A stretch of DNA of 20,923 nucleotides from Spartobacteria bacterium UBA5019 (GTDB taxonomy: Bacteria; Verrucomicrobiota; Verrucomicrobiia; Chthoniobacterales; Terrimicrobiaceae). Position 1 is the first letter of the stretch; every line of letters starts with the position of its first letter. Below the pieces are notes generated by a model. That model saw only the letters and a list, made by a program, of their open reading frames with translations, made no database searches and was not told where the DNA came from. Shown here in pieces: positions 6,905 through 15,411 of this stretch. The translations under genes and the position numbers were made by a program. The stretch spans positions 13,533 to 34,455 of the forward strand of contig DGXZ01000025.1 in assembly GCA_002396485.1 (NCBI GenBank), written 5' to 3'.

Positions 6905-8725
6905 TCAGGCAAAGACTCCAACCGATTTTTCCGCGCGTTTGCGCGCGTTGGCGTCAAGGATTTTTTTGCGGAGACGGAGCGATTTGGGAGTGACCTCGAC
7001 ATACTCGTCAGGCGCGATGTATTCGAGCGAGCGTTCAAGGCTCATCACGATCGGCGGCGCGAGCGAGATGCCCTTGCCGTCGCCTTGGCTTCGCATGTTG
7101 GTCAGTTTTTTCGCCTTGCAGGGGTTCACCGGCATATCGTCAGGACGGGCGTTTTCGCCGATGATCATTCCCTCGTAAATTTCCTCTTGCGGCCCGATGA
7201 ACAGGCGGCCGCGCTCCTGGATGCTGTCGAGCGCGTAGGCCATGCTGGTGCCGCCTTCCATCGATACGAGCACGCCGTTGTTGCGATTTGGAATTTCGCC
7301 TTTGTGCGGTCCGTATTCCTTGAAGAGGTGGCTGGCGATGCCGTGGCCCTTGGTGAGGTTCACGAGATCGGTTTCAAAGCCGATGATGCCACGAGTTGGC
7401 GTGATGGCCTGCACCAGGACACTGTGCGGGTTGTGCTCCATGTTGACGATCTCAGCCTTGCGGCCGGCGAGGTTTTGCAGAATGTCGCCAAGATTTTCAG
7501 GCGGAACATCGACGTAGAGGGTTTCCATTGGCTCGAGCACGGAACCGTCCTCAGCACGCCTGAAGATAACCTCGGGGCGCGAAACAAGAAGCTCGAAGCC
7601 CTCGCGACGCATCTGCTCCACGAGCACGGCGATTTGCATTTCACCGCGAGCCTTCACATCAAAATGACCTGCGACATCGGTGTCGGCGACCATGATGGAG
7701 ACATTGCCGCGTGTCTCACGGATGAGGCGGTCGCGAATCTGACGAGCGGTGAGAAGCTTTCCCTCACGACCAGCCAGCGGCGAGTCGTTCACGCAGATTT
7801 TCATGGAAATCGTAGGAGGATCGATTTCAACGAAAGGCAGAGCCTCGCGCTCCTCGGTGTCCACCAGCGTCTCGCCGATGAAGATCTCCTCGAATCCGCT
7901 GATGCCCACGATGTCCCCGGCCAATGCCTCTTGGACCTGCACTTTTTCCAAGCCCTCGTGGGAGAAGATCGCCGTGATCTTGGCTTTTTCCTTCAGGCCG
8001 CCCTTGTGAATACAGACGATTGTTTGACCCATCTCAACCTTGCCGCTGATGATGCGTCCGTAGGCGATGCGGCCGAGATAGTCGCTGTAGTCGAGGTTCG
8101 ACACGAGCATGCGAAAAAAGTCCACATCAGGCTTGGGTGGCGGCGGGATGTGTTTCACGATCGCCTCGTAGAGAGGCTCCATGTTGTCGCTGGAATCGGT
8201 GACTTCGTTTTTGGCGAAACCCTGCTTGGCGCTGGCGTAGATGTGGGGGAAGTCGAGCTGCTCGTCGCTTGCGCCGAGTTCCATGAAAAGCTCGAACACC
8301 ATGTCGAGAACCTTGTGGGGACGCGCATTCTCACGGTCGATTTTGTTGATAACCACAATTGGCTTGAGACCATTTTCCATCGCCTTGCGCAGAACGAATT
8401 TTGTTTGCGCCTGCGGTCCATCGTGGGAGTCCACCACCAAGAGCACACCGTCCACCATTTTCATGATGCGCTCGACCTCTCCGCCGAAATCGGCGTGGCC
8501 GGGAGTGTCCACGATATTGACGTGGTAATCCTTCCAGCGGAATGCAGCGTTCTTGGCACGAATGGTGATGCCTTTTTCCCTCTCCAGATCCATCGAGTCC
8601 ATCATGCGCTCGTCGGTTTTTTGGTTGGCACGGAAGGTTCCTGCCTGCTTGAGAAGCTGATCAACGAGTGTCGTTTTGCCGTGATCGACGTGGGCGATGA
8701 TGGCGATATTGCGAATATTTTCCAT
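6905..8725 (-). CDS. typA: translational GTPase TypA/BipA
   Basis: A 606-residue ribosome-associated GTPase of the translation-factor family, needed for ribosome assembly and stress or low-temperature growth in other bacteria. GTPase motifs are intact: G1 AHVDHGKTT (11-19), G2 EREKGITI, G3 DTPGHADFGGE, G4 NKIDR and G5 SAK. Domain II, the EF-G-like domain III/V portions and the BipA-specific C-terminal domain (GTSMAYALDSIQERG, NPCKAKKLTNMR) follow. I chose the ATG at 8725 (MENIRNIAII) over a start 22 codons upstream, because family members begin there and the upstream stretch overlaps a good promoter. The gene is separated from its neighbours by its own promoter and a terminator. Confidence 0.97.
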   Translation of the reverse strand: MENIRNIAIIAHVDHGKTTLVDQLLKQAGTFRANQKTDERMMDSMDLEREKGITIRAKNAAFRWKDYHVNIVDTPGHADFGGEVERIMKMVDGVLLVVDSHDGPQAQTKFVLRKAMENGLKPIVVINKIDRENARPHKVLDMVFELFMELGASDEQLDFPHIYASAKQGFAKNEVTDSSDNMEPLYEAIVKHIPPPPKPDVDFFRMLVSNLDYSDYLGRIAYGRIISGKVEMGQTIVCIHKGGLKEKAKITAIFSHEGLEKVQVQEALAGDIVGISGFEEIFIGETLVDTEEREALPFVEIDPPTISMKICVNDSPLAGREGKLLTARQIRDRLIRETRGNVSIMVADTDVAGHFDVKARGEMQIAVLVEQMRREGFELLVSRPEVIFRRAEDGSVLEPMETLYVDVPPENLGDILQNLAGRKAEIVNMEHNPHSVLVQAITPTRGIIGFETDLVNLTKGHGIASHLFKEYGPHKGEIPNRNNGVLVSMEGGTSMAYALDSIQERGRLFIGPQEEIYEGMIIGENARPDDMPVNPCKAKKLTNMRSQGDGKGISLAPPIVMSLERSLEYIAPDEYVEVTPKSLRLRKKILDANARKRAEKSVGVFA

Positions 8726-8759
8726 AAATAGTAGTGCGCTCGGCTGTGAGCGGGCACGG

Positions 8760-8788
8760 AATATGGGGAGGACGGCGGGCGCTGTCAA
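8760..8788 (-). promoter_or_regulatory. sigma-70-type promoter of typA
   Basis: On the minus strand a perfect TTGACA (8788-8783) is separated by 17 bases from CATATT (8765-8760, four of six). It sits about 35 bases before the chosen typA start, in the 87-base gap after the phosphorelay operon. This supports the downstream ATG as the true start. Confidence 0.65.
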
Positions 8789-8812
8789 CAAACCCCGCGC
8801 AACGGAAACGAC

Positions 8813-10333
8813 TTATTTCGCCAAAGGGAGGATTTCGCGAATCCTGCGAGTCAGCTCGGCAAGGGTGAAAGGCTTCCTCAAGACATCGCCAAGCGGGAGC
8901 GGAAAACCAAATGCCGCAATCGTCTGGTCGGTGTGCCCCGAGGTGTGGAGAATCTTCAATCCTGGCGATACTCGCCGCAGAAGCCGGACCATTTCCCGAC
9001 CGCTCAGGAGGGGAAGAGCGACGTCCGCGATGACGAGTACGGGAGGGTCGCTTTTGTGCTCCGCGAAAACATCGAGGCCCTCGATGCCGTTGGAGGCCTG
9101 GAGAACTCTATAGCCTAGCTCTTCAAGCTGTGCGGCGATCATGTCTCGAAGCATGTGATTATCCTCGACAATGAGGATTTTTTCAGAGCCTCGCAGCATT
9201 TCAGCACTCGCCGGAACCTCGTTTTGAGAGACCACGACGCCATTAGCCGCAGGCAAAAAAATCCGGAATCGCGTTCCCCGGCGGGGACGGCTTTCGACAG
9301 CAATCTGCCCGTGCATCGACTGGATCAGGCGTCGGCATGTCGCAAGACCGAGGCCTGTGCCACTCCCTTCGGGCTTTGTCGTAAAAAAAGGCTCGAACAA
9401 CCGCTCCTTCACTTCGCGGGTCATTCCGCCTCCGTTGTCCTGCACATTGAAAAAGACAAGATTCCGTCCGCCTTTTCTGATGCTTCCGGTTTCTATACGG
9501 ATTGTGCCGCGCGTGTGGATCGCGTCACGGGCGTTGACAACAAGATTGATGAGGACCTGCTCGATGTCGCCGCGATCAACTGTGACCAGCAGAGGCCCAT
9601 CGGCGATCGAAACCGCGAGCTCCACATTCTCGGAGAGCAAGCGTGCCAACATGGACTCGGCATTTTTTACAATTCCGTTCAAATCGAGAACAGCAGCATC
9701 CCTCTCCCTGTCGCGGCTGAAAACAAGGAGTTGGCGGGTGAGCGAGGCCGCCTGGGCACAGGCGTATTCAATCTGCGAGGCGTGCTTGCGAAGCTTCGTT
9801 CCCTCGTCAAGACCGGCCATCAACAGACCGCTGTTGGCCATGATGATTGTGAGAATATTATTGTAGTCGTGGGCCACACCCCCGGCGAGTTCTCCGAAGA
9901 TTTCGAGCTTCTGCGCACGCGTGAGCTGCTCGCCCAGCGATTTTCTGTCACGCAGAAGAGCCGCATCGTCCAACGCACGCCGCACAGCAGGAGCCAAACG
10001 TGAGATGCGGTCTTTCAAAATATAGTCTGTGGCGCCATTTCGCAGGGAATCCACTGCGGCATCCTCGCCGATGACTCCTGAAACAATGAGAAAAGGCACA
10101 TCGGGTTTCACCTGCTTTGCGAGCCGCAGGGCCTCGATTCCATCGCAGCCTGGCAGCGAAAAATCGGCTAGAACCAGATCGACACTGCCGTGCTCAAGCG
10201 CCTTGAGAAACCCCGCCTCGGAATCCACCCGCTCGATATGGCAGTCCAGGCCATCCGCACTCAACCTGCACGCGATCAACTCTGCATCGAGCGGATCGTC
10301 CTCCAAATGAAGAATCCGGATTTGGCGGCTCAT
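8813..10333 (-). CDS. hybrid REC-histidine kinase-REC protein
   Basis: A 506-residue soluble signalling protein. The N-terminal receiver has acidic residues 11-13, phosphoacceptor Asp57 and Lys107. A histidine kinase core follows, with phosphoacceptor His155 in GGVAHDYNN, N-box Asn263/Asn267, G1 DNGGG (299-303) and G2 GTGLGLA (326-332). A C-terminal receiver has acidic pair 390-391, Asp437 and Lys487 in RKPF. With no membrane segment or other sensor domain, its input is probably phosphorylation of the first receiver. Its ATG overlaps the stop of the upstream response regulator by four bases. No output domain is fused, so the phosphoryl group must pass to an unseen partner or act by protein contact. 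Confidence 0.88.
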   Translation of the reverse strand: MSRQIRILHLEDDPLDAELIACRLSADGLDCHIERVDSEAGFLKALEHGSVDLVLADFSLPGCDGIEALRLAKQVKPDVPFLIVSGVIGEDAAVDSLRNGATDYILKDRISRLAPAVRRALDDAALLRDRKSLGEQLTRAQKLEIFGELAGGVAHDYNNILTIIMANSGLLMAGLDEGTKLRKHASQIEYACAQAASLTRQLLVFSRDRERDAAVLDLNGIVKNAESMLARLLSENVELAVSIADGPLLVTVDRGDIEQVLINLVVNARDAIHTRGTIRIETGSIRKGGRNLVFFNVQDNGGGMTREVKERLFEPFFTTKPEGSGTGLGLATCRRLIQSMHGQIAVESRPRRGTRFRIFLPAANGVVVSQNEVPASAEMLRGSEKILIVEDNHMLRDMIAAQLEELGYRVLQASNGIEGLDVFAEHKSDPPVLVIADVALPLLSGREMVRLLRRVSPGLKILHTSGHTDQTIAAFGFPLPLGDVLRKPFTLAELTRRIREILPLAK

Positions 10334-10788
10334 CGTTGTGGACGCACCGAGCGCGTCGGGGGCACGTTCAAGGCTGTCCAGAAATGGCCAATCGCCTGGA
10401 GGGTTTCCACGAAGGATGTGAATTCGACGGGCTTCACCACATAGGCGTTCGCGCCGTTCTCATAGCAAACTGCAACATCACGGCGCTCGCCCGAGGAGGT
10501 GAAAATCACCACCGGTATGCATCGCGTGCGGATATCGTTTTTGATGGTGCGGAGAACCTCAACGCCCCCGATGCCAGGCATCTTGAGATCCAGCAGCACA
10601 AGCGCGGGATGCGATGCTCCGCGCCCCCTCCATCGACGGCGGCGGTGCAGGTAATCGAGCGCCTCCTCGCCATTGTTCACGACCACGATGCTATGACGGG
10701 AACCCCCAGCCTTCATGGCTGAGAGGGCAAGTTCGACATCGGCCGGGTCATCCTCTGCGAGAAGAATGTGAGCCGCCTCAGCTGTCAT
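10330..10788 (-). CDS. single-domain response regulator (RcpA-like)
   Basis: A 152-residue protein that is almost entirely one receiver domain. Acidic residues are 12-14 (EDD), phosphoacceptor Asp67 is in LLDLKMPG, the switch Thr97 is in FTSS, and Lys119 is in VKPV. The loop before Asp67 is extended and Arg-rich, as in RcpA-type regulators that partner phytochrome-like kinases. There is no DNA-binding domain. The ATG at 10788 lies 11 bases inside the end of the upstream kinase gene, and an extension further upstream would overlap that gene by about 150 bases without family support. It probably relays phosphate between the two flanking kinases. Confidence 0.88.
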   Translation of the reverse strand: MTAEAAHILLAEDDPADVELALSAMKAGGSRHSIVVVNNGEEALDYLHRRRRWRGRGASHPALVLLDLKMPGIGGVEVLRTIKNDIRTRCIPVVIFTSSGERRDVAVCYENGANAYVVKPVEFTSFVETLQAIGHFWTALNVPPTRSVRPQR

Positions 10789-11980
10789 TTTGACCTCTGC
10801 GGGGGAGCGTAAAATAAAATGTGGCACCGGAATCAACCTTGCCGAGCGCCCACACACGGCCGCCGTGCCGGCGAATGATGCGCTGCACATTTGCAAGCCC
10901 GATGCCAGTTCCTTCGAATTCGTCGGCATTGTTCAAGCGCTCGAAGACGCCAAAAATTTTCTGTGAGTACCGGGGATTGAAGCCAACCCCGTTGTCTCGG
11001 ATGTAGATCGTATACTCATCGGGGCGCCCCGGCTCCGTGCCGATTTCAATCACTGCCCGACTGCGTTTGGCTGTGAATTTGATCGCATTGGAAAGAAGAT
11101 TCACCAGCGCCTGGCGCATGAGCGAGCGGTCAACTGTCACCATGGGCAGATCCTGAATTTTCCAACTGATGATCCGATCCTTCGTTTCGTGGCGGAGATC
11201 ATCCAACGCTTCCATAACGAGCGTGAGCATGTCCACGCTCACCTTTTGCATTTCCGACCGTCCGATCCGGGAAAATGCGAGCAGGTCCTCGATCAACTCC
11301 GCCATACGCCGCGCGGCTCCGCCGATTGTGAAGAGATGCCGCCGGTGGGAATCCGTGAGATTATCGGCAGCTTCCTTTTCAAGGATCTCGACAAAGCCCA
11401 TGATGTGCCGCAGCGGCGCTCGGAGGTCATGGGAAACTGAGTATGTGAAAGCCTCCAACTCGCGGTTTGCCGCTTCGAGTTCGCAGGTCCTCGCTGCGAC
11501 ACGCTGTTCCAATGTCTCATTGAGGCGCCGCACCTGATCCTCGGCTAGGCGATGTTGGGTGACATCGCGGAGGTTGCATTGAATAAACTCCCTCCCCCCG
11601 GAGTGGAACATGTTGCAAACCGCTTCGACCTGAATGTGCAACCCATCCCTGTTCTCGATGCTCAGGTTCTCCCTGCGAAAAACGGGATCCGCTTTGATTT
11701 CTTCAAAAAACGATCCATCACTCCGGAAAAGCGCCCTCAAGGGAGCGATGCTTTCAGGGTTAGCCGCAATCAGGCGCGATCTCGACAGGCCGGTCAGAAG
11801 ACAGATGCCGGGATTCACATCCACGATTCGGCGAGTATTGACGTCCAAGACAAAAATTCCGTCCTGCGATGTTTCGAAAAGCCTCTTGTAGGATATCTCT
11901 GGTTCCTCGGTTGGAGGAAGCGGCATGTCTCTCAGCATTTCCTTGGAGCTGCCTTTTCTGACTGGCGGTGCTTTGGTCAT
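10778..11980 (-). CDS. PAS-domain sensor histidine kinase (phytochrome-kinase-like, soluble)
   Basis: About 400 residues. A PAS domain with a PAC-like end (residues 30-145) is followed by a heptad linker and then a HisKA domain with His184 in SVSHDLRAPLRH. The ATPase domain has N-box Asn294/Asn298, DNGVGF (about 329-334) and GTGIGLA (about 357-363). There is no membrane helix, so it senses a cytoplasmic signal through PAS; the ligand is unknown. The ATG at 11980 is preferred to the GTG at 11995, because GGGAG (11989-11985) lies just upstream of it. This is the first gene of the three-gene relay, and its stop overlaps the next start by 11 bases. Confidence 0.85.
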   Translation of the reverse strand: MTKAPPVRKGSSKEMLRDMPLPPTEEPEISYKRLFETSQDGIFVLDVNTRRIVDVNPGICLLTGLSRSRLIAANPESIAPLRALFRSDGSFFEEIKADPVFRRENLSIENRDGLHIQVEAVCNMFHSGGREFIQCNLRDVTQHRLAEDQVRRLNETLEQRVAARTCELEAANRELEAFTYSVSHDLRAPLRHIMGFVEILEKEAADNLTDSHRRHLFTIGGAARRMAELIEDLLAFSRIGRSEMQKVSVDMLTLVMEALDDLRHETKDRIISWKIQDLPMVTVDRSLMRQALVNLLSNAIKFTAKRSRAVIEIGTEPGRPDEYTIYIRDNGVGFNPRYSQKIFGVFERLNNADEFEGTGIGLANVQRIIRRHGGRVWALGKVDSGATFYFTLPRRGQNDS

Positions 11981-12020
11981 AAATCTCCCGAACACTTAAA
12001 ATTTGGCAGCCTGATCAACA

Positions 12021-12038
12021 ATGGGGCCAATGCCCCAT
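12021..12038. repeat. short palindrome in the leader of the phosphorelay operon
   Basis: ATGGGGC (12021-12027) and GCCCCAT (12032-12038) pair around CAAT. The site is about 40 bases upstream of the kinase start and has no U tract. It could be a regulator site or a small leader hairpin. Confidence 0.35.
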
Positions 12039-12051
12039 GAACCCCACAAAC

Positions 12052-12085
12052 AGAACCCCCGGCAGAATCGCCTGCCGGAGGTTCT
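12052..12085 (-). terminator. hairpin terminator after the glycosyltransferase operon
   Basis: Arms of 14 bases (12052-12065 and 12072-12085) pair with a single mismatch around a 6-base loop. On the minus strand the stem is followed by a short T-rich stretch, TTCTGTTTGT. It lies about 100 bases past the GT2 stop and ahead of the phosphorelay operon. Confidence 0.7.
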
Positions 12086-12182
12086 ATTCTTCCATGGAAG
12101 ACAGCGGGCGATACAGAAACTTATCGTTGAAAATCGGCAGATTCACATTGGGGTGATCGCCTGACCGCAAAGTGAGAGATTC

Positions 12183-12944
12183 CTAACCTTTGCGACCAAG
12201 CTCCCAGAGCTTGAAATATTTCAAGTAAACGTAGAACGCCTCCATGCAGGCGACGAGCAGGCCAGGCAGGCCTTCTCGATAGCCACGGCGGAGAACAAAA
12301 AATTTAAAAAAACGCGCCTTGGGTTTGAGAAACAGATCGACAAATCCGGCGCGAAGACCCTTGGCGTGAAGAGCCCGTGCGGCAGAGGAGGAATGGGCAT
12401 TGAGGCGGGCCACATGATCCGCGATATCGCGGTAGGTGTAGTGTCGGAGCTCGCCCCGCATGCAACTTACGGATCCCTGCACGCGAGCATGCTCATGCGG
12501 CTCCTCGCCATGCCAGGTGACACGCTCGCGGCGAGCCAGACGCAGACGCCGCTCGGGATGCCATCCGCCTTTGCGCCACCATCGGCCAAGGTAAAAAACA
12601 ACGCGCAGAAGTTCGAATCCATCCTCCCGCACCCGTCCGGCAGCATCGCTTTCGAGCATGGCGCGGATTTCGTCTCTCAACTCGGGCGAAACCTCCTCGT
12701 CGGCGTCCAGATTGAGAATCCAAGGTCGGGTGCAAAGCGAGAGCGCGTGGGATTTTTGATGCACATAGCCAGTCCACTCCCGGTGGGAGATACGGCAATT
12801 GTGCCTCGCGCAGATTTCCAAGGTGGCATCGGTGGAACCCGAGTCCACAATGACAATTTCATCGCACCACGAGATGCTCTCGAGGCAGCGCTCGATAGAT
12901 GCGGCCTCGTTTTTACAAACGATGAATGCGGAGATGCCGGTCAT
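12183..12944 (-). CDS. GT2 family glycosyltransferase (WaaE/KdtX-like)
   Basis: A 253-residue GT-A glycosyltransferase. It begins MTGISAFIVCKNEAASIERC, the usual opening of the WaaE/KdtX subgroup. The nucleotide-sugar motif VDSGSTD is at about residues 41-47 and the metal-binding LDADEEV at about 88-94. The WWRKGGWHPERRLRL stretch and the HEHA motif are also typical of the subgroup, which adds sugars to the LPS inner core. The C-terminus carries a basic amphipathic segment likely to sit on the inner membrane. The start overlaps the stop of the upstream GT-B gene by four bases. An earlier start would need 30 extra N-terminal residues that the family lacks. The frame continues open for 32 codons after the TAG stop. 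Confidence 0.85.
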   Translation of the reverse strand: MTGISAFIVCKNEAASIERCLESISWCDEIVIVDSGSTDATLEICARHNCRISHREWTGYVHQKSHALSLCTRPWILNLDADEEVSPELRDEIRAMLESDAAGRVREDGFELLRVVFYLGRWWRKGGWHPERRLRLARRERVTWHGEEPHEHARVQGSVSCMRGELRHYTYRDIADHVARLNAHSSSAARALHAKGLRAGFVDLFLKPKARFFKFFVLRRGYREGLPGLLVACMEAFYVYLKYFKLWELGRKG

Positions 12945-13942
12945 AAACGCGTGGATTGGAGACGCAAGGCAGTTTTTTGAAACGAGAGAAACTCGGCCGC
13001 CCGCTGCTGGGAGGCCTCGACTTCCTCCTGCCAAGCCTCGTCATTTGTGAGCAGGAGTCGCGCGGACTCCAACAAATCCTCCCGTGAGGCCGGCGCACTC
13101 AAGCCAGGAAAGGCGATGCGCTCGACGGCGCCATTTCCTCCCACGCAGGGAATGCGGCAGAGCAAGGCGGCGGATGCACTCGCGCCCGGACCTGCGTTGG
13201 CATCGAACTGCCACACGATGCGGTGGAGTGACATCACACGCAACAGATCGGCGTGGTCGACAGGTGCTTCGAGAATGAAGAACAACGGATTGTTTTTTCG
13301 CAGGCTTTTTAAAATCATTCCGCCGCGACGCCCCTCAGTGTTGACGACAGCGAGCGCGCACTCCAAATCGCGCGAGAGGCGGTCGGCCGCCATGAGAGCC
13401 GCCATGTGGTTTGCCCCGCCGGAAAGAAAGGAATTCGTTCCAATAAAAATGCCACGGCGCTTTCCAGCAGGCTGGCTGAAATCCCAAGCAGGGTCATCGA
13501 CTGGGCACGGACGTGGAATGAACTGGGTCTCCAAAGCGCCAGCCGTCTCGTAGAGGCTCACGCTCTCGGGAGTGGCGGCGATGGCGCCATCCGCTGAGCG
13601 GCAGATTTCGCGGAAGAGTTCAAACCGCGTCACATCGCCGAGCAAGGCCGCAAAGTCGCACGAGCGAGATTCGTTGCAGGATACCCGAACACGCGCACCG
13701 CGCTTGCGGAAGGCTTTCAGCGCGGTAGAGGCCTTACGGAGATTGTTTTTATCCAAAATCAACAGGATATCGTTTGCATCCGCTGGAAGTGTTCGCAAAC
13801 TGCGATGGAAGGATCCTCCGAGACATGCGGCGTAGGCATAGATACCTTCAGGGGCCGGACCGGCATCATCAGGAACTCCTGGGCCATTCGCAAACGACCG
13901 GTTGCGCGAGCGTGCGCCGGGTTGAACAACGGCGAAGCTCAT
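12941..13942 (-). CDS. glycosyltransferase, GT-B fold (GT4-like)
   Basis: A 333-residue protein I assign to GT-B glycosyltransferases on overall pattern rather than a diagnostic motif. The second half has the Rossmann start GIFIGTNSFL (about 188), a strand-helix pattern through HADLLRVMSLHRIVWQFD, and a region (SAALLCRIPCVGGNGAVERI) resembling the sugar-nucleotide loop with a conserved Glu. The first half has the expected NESRSCDF and AATPESVSLYE features. It overlaps mazG at its start and the GT2 gene at its end by four bases each (ATGA), so the two transferases are probably made together and act on the same surface glycan. The donor and acceptor are unknown. Confidence 0.6.
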   Translation of the reverse strand: MSFAVVQPGARSRNRSFANGPGVPDDAGPAPEGIYAYAACLGGSFHRSLRTLPADANDILLILDKNNLRKASTALKAFRKRGARVRVSCNESRSCDFAALLGDVTRFELFREICRSADGAIAATPESVSLYETAGALETQFIPRPCPVDDPAWDFSQPAGKRRGIFIGTNSFLSGGANHMAALMAADRLSRDLECALAVVNTEGRRGGMILKSLRKNNPLFFILEAPVDHADLLRVMSLHRIVWQFDANAGPGASASAALLCRIPCVGGNGAVERIAFPGLSAPASREDLLESARLLLTNDEAWQEEVEASQQRAAEFLSFQKTALRLQSTRL

Positions 13943-14712
13943 GCGGATTTCACTTTTTCCCAGATACGGTCGAGTTCCTCCAGGGGCGTGTCTTCGACCT
14001 TGCGGCCGGTGGACCCGAGTTCGCGCTCGATCGCTTGAAAGCGAGAGATGAAGCGATTTGTGGAACCCGCGAGGGCGGTTTCAGCATCGACTCCCAGCTT
14101 GCGGGCGAGGTTGACGGCCGTGAAGAGCAGGTCACCGACCTCGGCTTCGAGGGATGCGGCGTCACCCGCTGCGATGGCCTCTCGCACTTCCTCGATCTCC
14201 TCGGCGAACTTGCCGAAGACAGGCGCGATATCGGGCCAGTCGAATCCCACACGGGCGGCTTTTTTTTGCACAGTCTGAGCCTTGAGCAAAGCAGGGAGTG
14301 CCCCAGCGAGATGATCGAGCACGCCGGATGCGCCACCTTTTTCAACGCGCTTGATTTGCTCCCACTGCCGGAGGACTGCGTCGGAATCGCCTGCCAGCTT
14401 GTCGCCGAAGACATGCGGGTGACGACGGATCATTTTTTCACAGACCGTGACGGCCACTTCCTCGAGCGAGAAAGCGCCTCTCTCCGAACCCATCTGGGCA
14501 TGCATGACGACGTGAAGCAACAGATCGCCGAGCTCTTCACGCAGGTTGGCATCATCCGAGCGCTCGATGGCGTCGATAACCTCGTAGCACTCCTCGACGA
14601 GCAAGGACCTCAACGAGGAATGTGTCTGCTCGCGATCCCATGGGCAGCCATCCGGGGCGCGGAGTCGGGCGACAATTTCCTGCAGGCGGGCGATGCCGTC
14701 TAAATTCTCCAT
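13939..14712 (-). CDS. mazG: nucleoside triphosphate pyrophosphohydrolase MazG
   Basis: A 257-residue, two-domain all-alpha pyrophosphohydrolase that hydrolyses NTPs and dNTPs to monophosphates and limits misincorporation or ppGpp build-up. The N-terminal domain has CPWDREQTH (about 18-26) and the metal motif EECYEVIDAIE, followed by EELGDLLLHVVMHA. The second domain has a similar pair, EEIEEVREAI followed by EVGDLLFTAVNLARK. The length matches Escherichia coli MazG. The ATG lies 13 bases inside the preceding DUF2270 gene, and the stop overlaps the GT-B start. No mazEF toxin genes are nearby, so this is the housekeeping form. Confidence 0.95.
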   Translation of the reverse strand: MENLDGIARLQEIVARLRAPDGCPWDREQTHSSLRSLLVEECYEVIDAIERSDDANLREELGDLLLHVVMHAQMGSERGAFSLEEVAVTVCEKMIRRHPHVFGDKLAGDSDAVLRQWEQIKRVEKGGASGVLDHLAGALPALLKAQTVQKKAARVGFDWPDIAPVFGKFAEEIEEVREAIAAGDAASLEAEVGDLLFTAVNLARKLGVDAETALAGSTNRFISRFQAIERELGSTGRKVEDTPLEELDRIWEKVKSA

Positions 14713-15407
14713 AGCGAGCTGTTCGAGTTACCGAATTCGTTAACCTCTTCGCTGCTTGAACGAAGCATGAAAATCATCAGGAGTGAAATCGCGAGGATGG
14801 TTCCGATGTAAACTCCGAAGCCAAGCCATGACGGCAACTGATGCACTGCCATGGCATGATAGAAGTCCGCGAACGAGCGGATCGGCTCCTTCGTGTGAAT
14901 AAAAATCTTCAGCGTCCAAGCCACCATCACAAATCCAAAGATAAACGCGTAATTCCGCTTCAGACGGCGCGCGACCGCCTCGAGCTTGCTGATCTTGAAA
15001 GAGGGCAGGATGAGATCCTCGCACACAAGCCGCCGCCACTCGCCGTCCAGAATTTTCGGGCTCTGCGAAATCATCGGCACAAGGAAGTGCGCCTCCATCA
15101 TGCGAACGCGCCCGCGAAACGCGTCGTAGAAACGATAGCGCCGCGCTTCGATCCAAAGCATGATCCAGACAAGGGCGAGATTGAAAAAGAAAATGATGTG
15201 CGGGACCTCCCGGATCGAAAACGCAAACCCAATAATCGTGGTGCTGGTGGTGATCGCCCATGTCGTTGTGACATCCAGCCTCTGTCGCCAAACCATGATG
15301 CGGCCGAGTTCGCCCCGATAGAAATGCGACAAGGCGTTTACATAACAGGGATCCTTGAGGTTGGGATCGGTTTGGCGGACGGGCGGAGAGTCTTGAGGTT
15401 CGGACAT
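14700..15407 (-). CDS. DUF2270 integral membrane protein
   Basis: A 235-residue membrane protein with four hydrophobic segments (about 48-64, 69-87, 150-166 and 195-215). The conserved DUF2270 stretch YxNALSHFYRGELGR, then WRQRLDxTTxWA, lies before the first segment, and IEARRYRFYDAFRGRVRMME lies between the second and third. No function is established for the family. The ATG is four bases after the rhomboid-like stop and the end overlaps mazG by 13 bases, so it is in the middle of a tight operon. Confidence 0.85.
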   Translation of the reverse strand: MSEPQDSPPVRQTDPNLKDPCYVNALSHFYRGELGRIMVWRQRLDVTTTWAITTSTTIIGFAFSIREVPHIIFFFNLALVWIMLWIEARRYRFYDAFRGRVRMMEAHFLVPMISQSPKILDGEWRRLVCEDLILPSFKISKLEAVARRLKRNYAFIFGFVMVAWTLKIFIHTKEPIRSFADFYHAMAVHQLPSWLGFGVYIGTILAISLLMIFMLRSSSEEVNEFGNSNSSLWRI

Positions 15408-15411
15408 TTTT

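Noticed and set aside
6818..8731. A 637-codon open frame on the plus strand opposite typA
   Set aside because: It is the antisense shadow of typA: His/Asp/Val-rich content with no family pattern, while the minus strand encodes a complete GTPase with all motifs.
13774..14703. A 309-codon plus-strand frame opposite mazG
   Set aside because: The minus-strand MazG has both metal motifs and normal length; the plus frame mirrors its codon bias and has no recognisable domain.
13939..14712. Toxin-antitoxin locus suggested by mazG
   Set aside because: No mazE or mazF is present; this is the two-domain housekeeping MazG.
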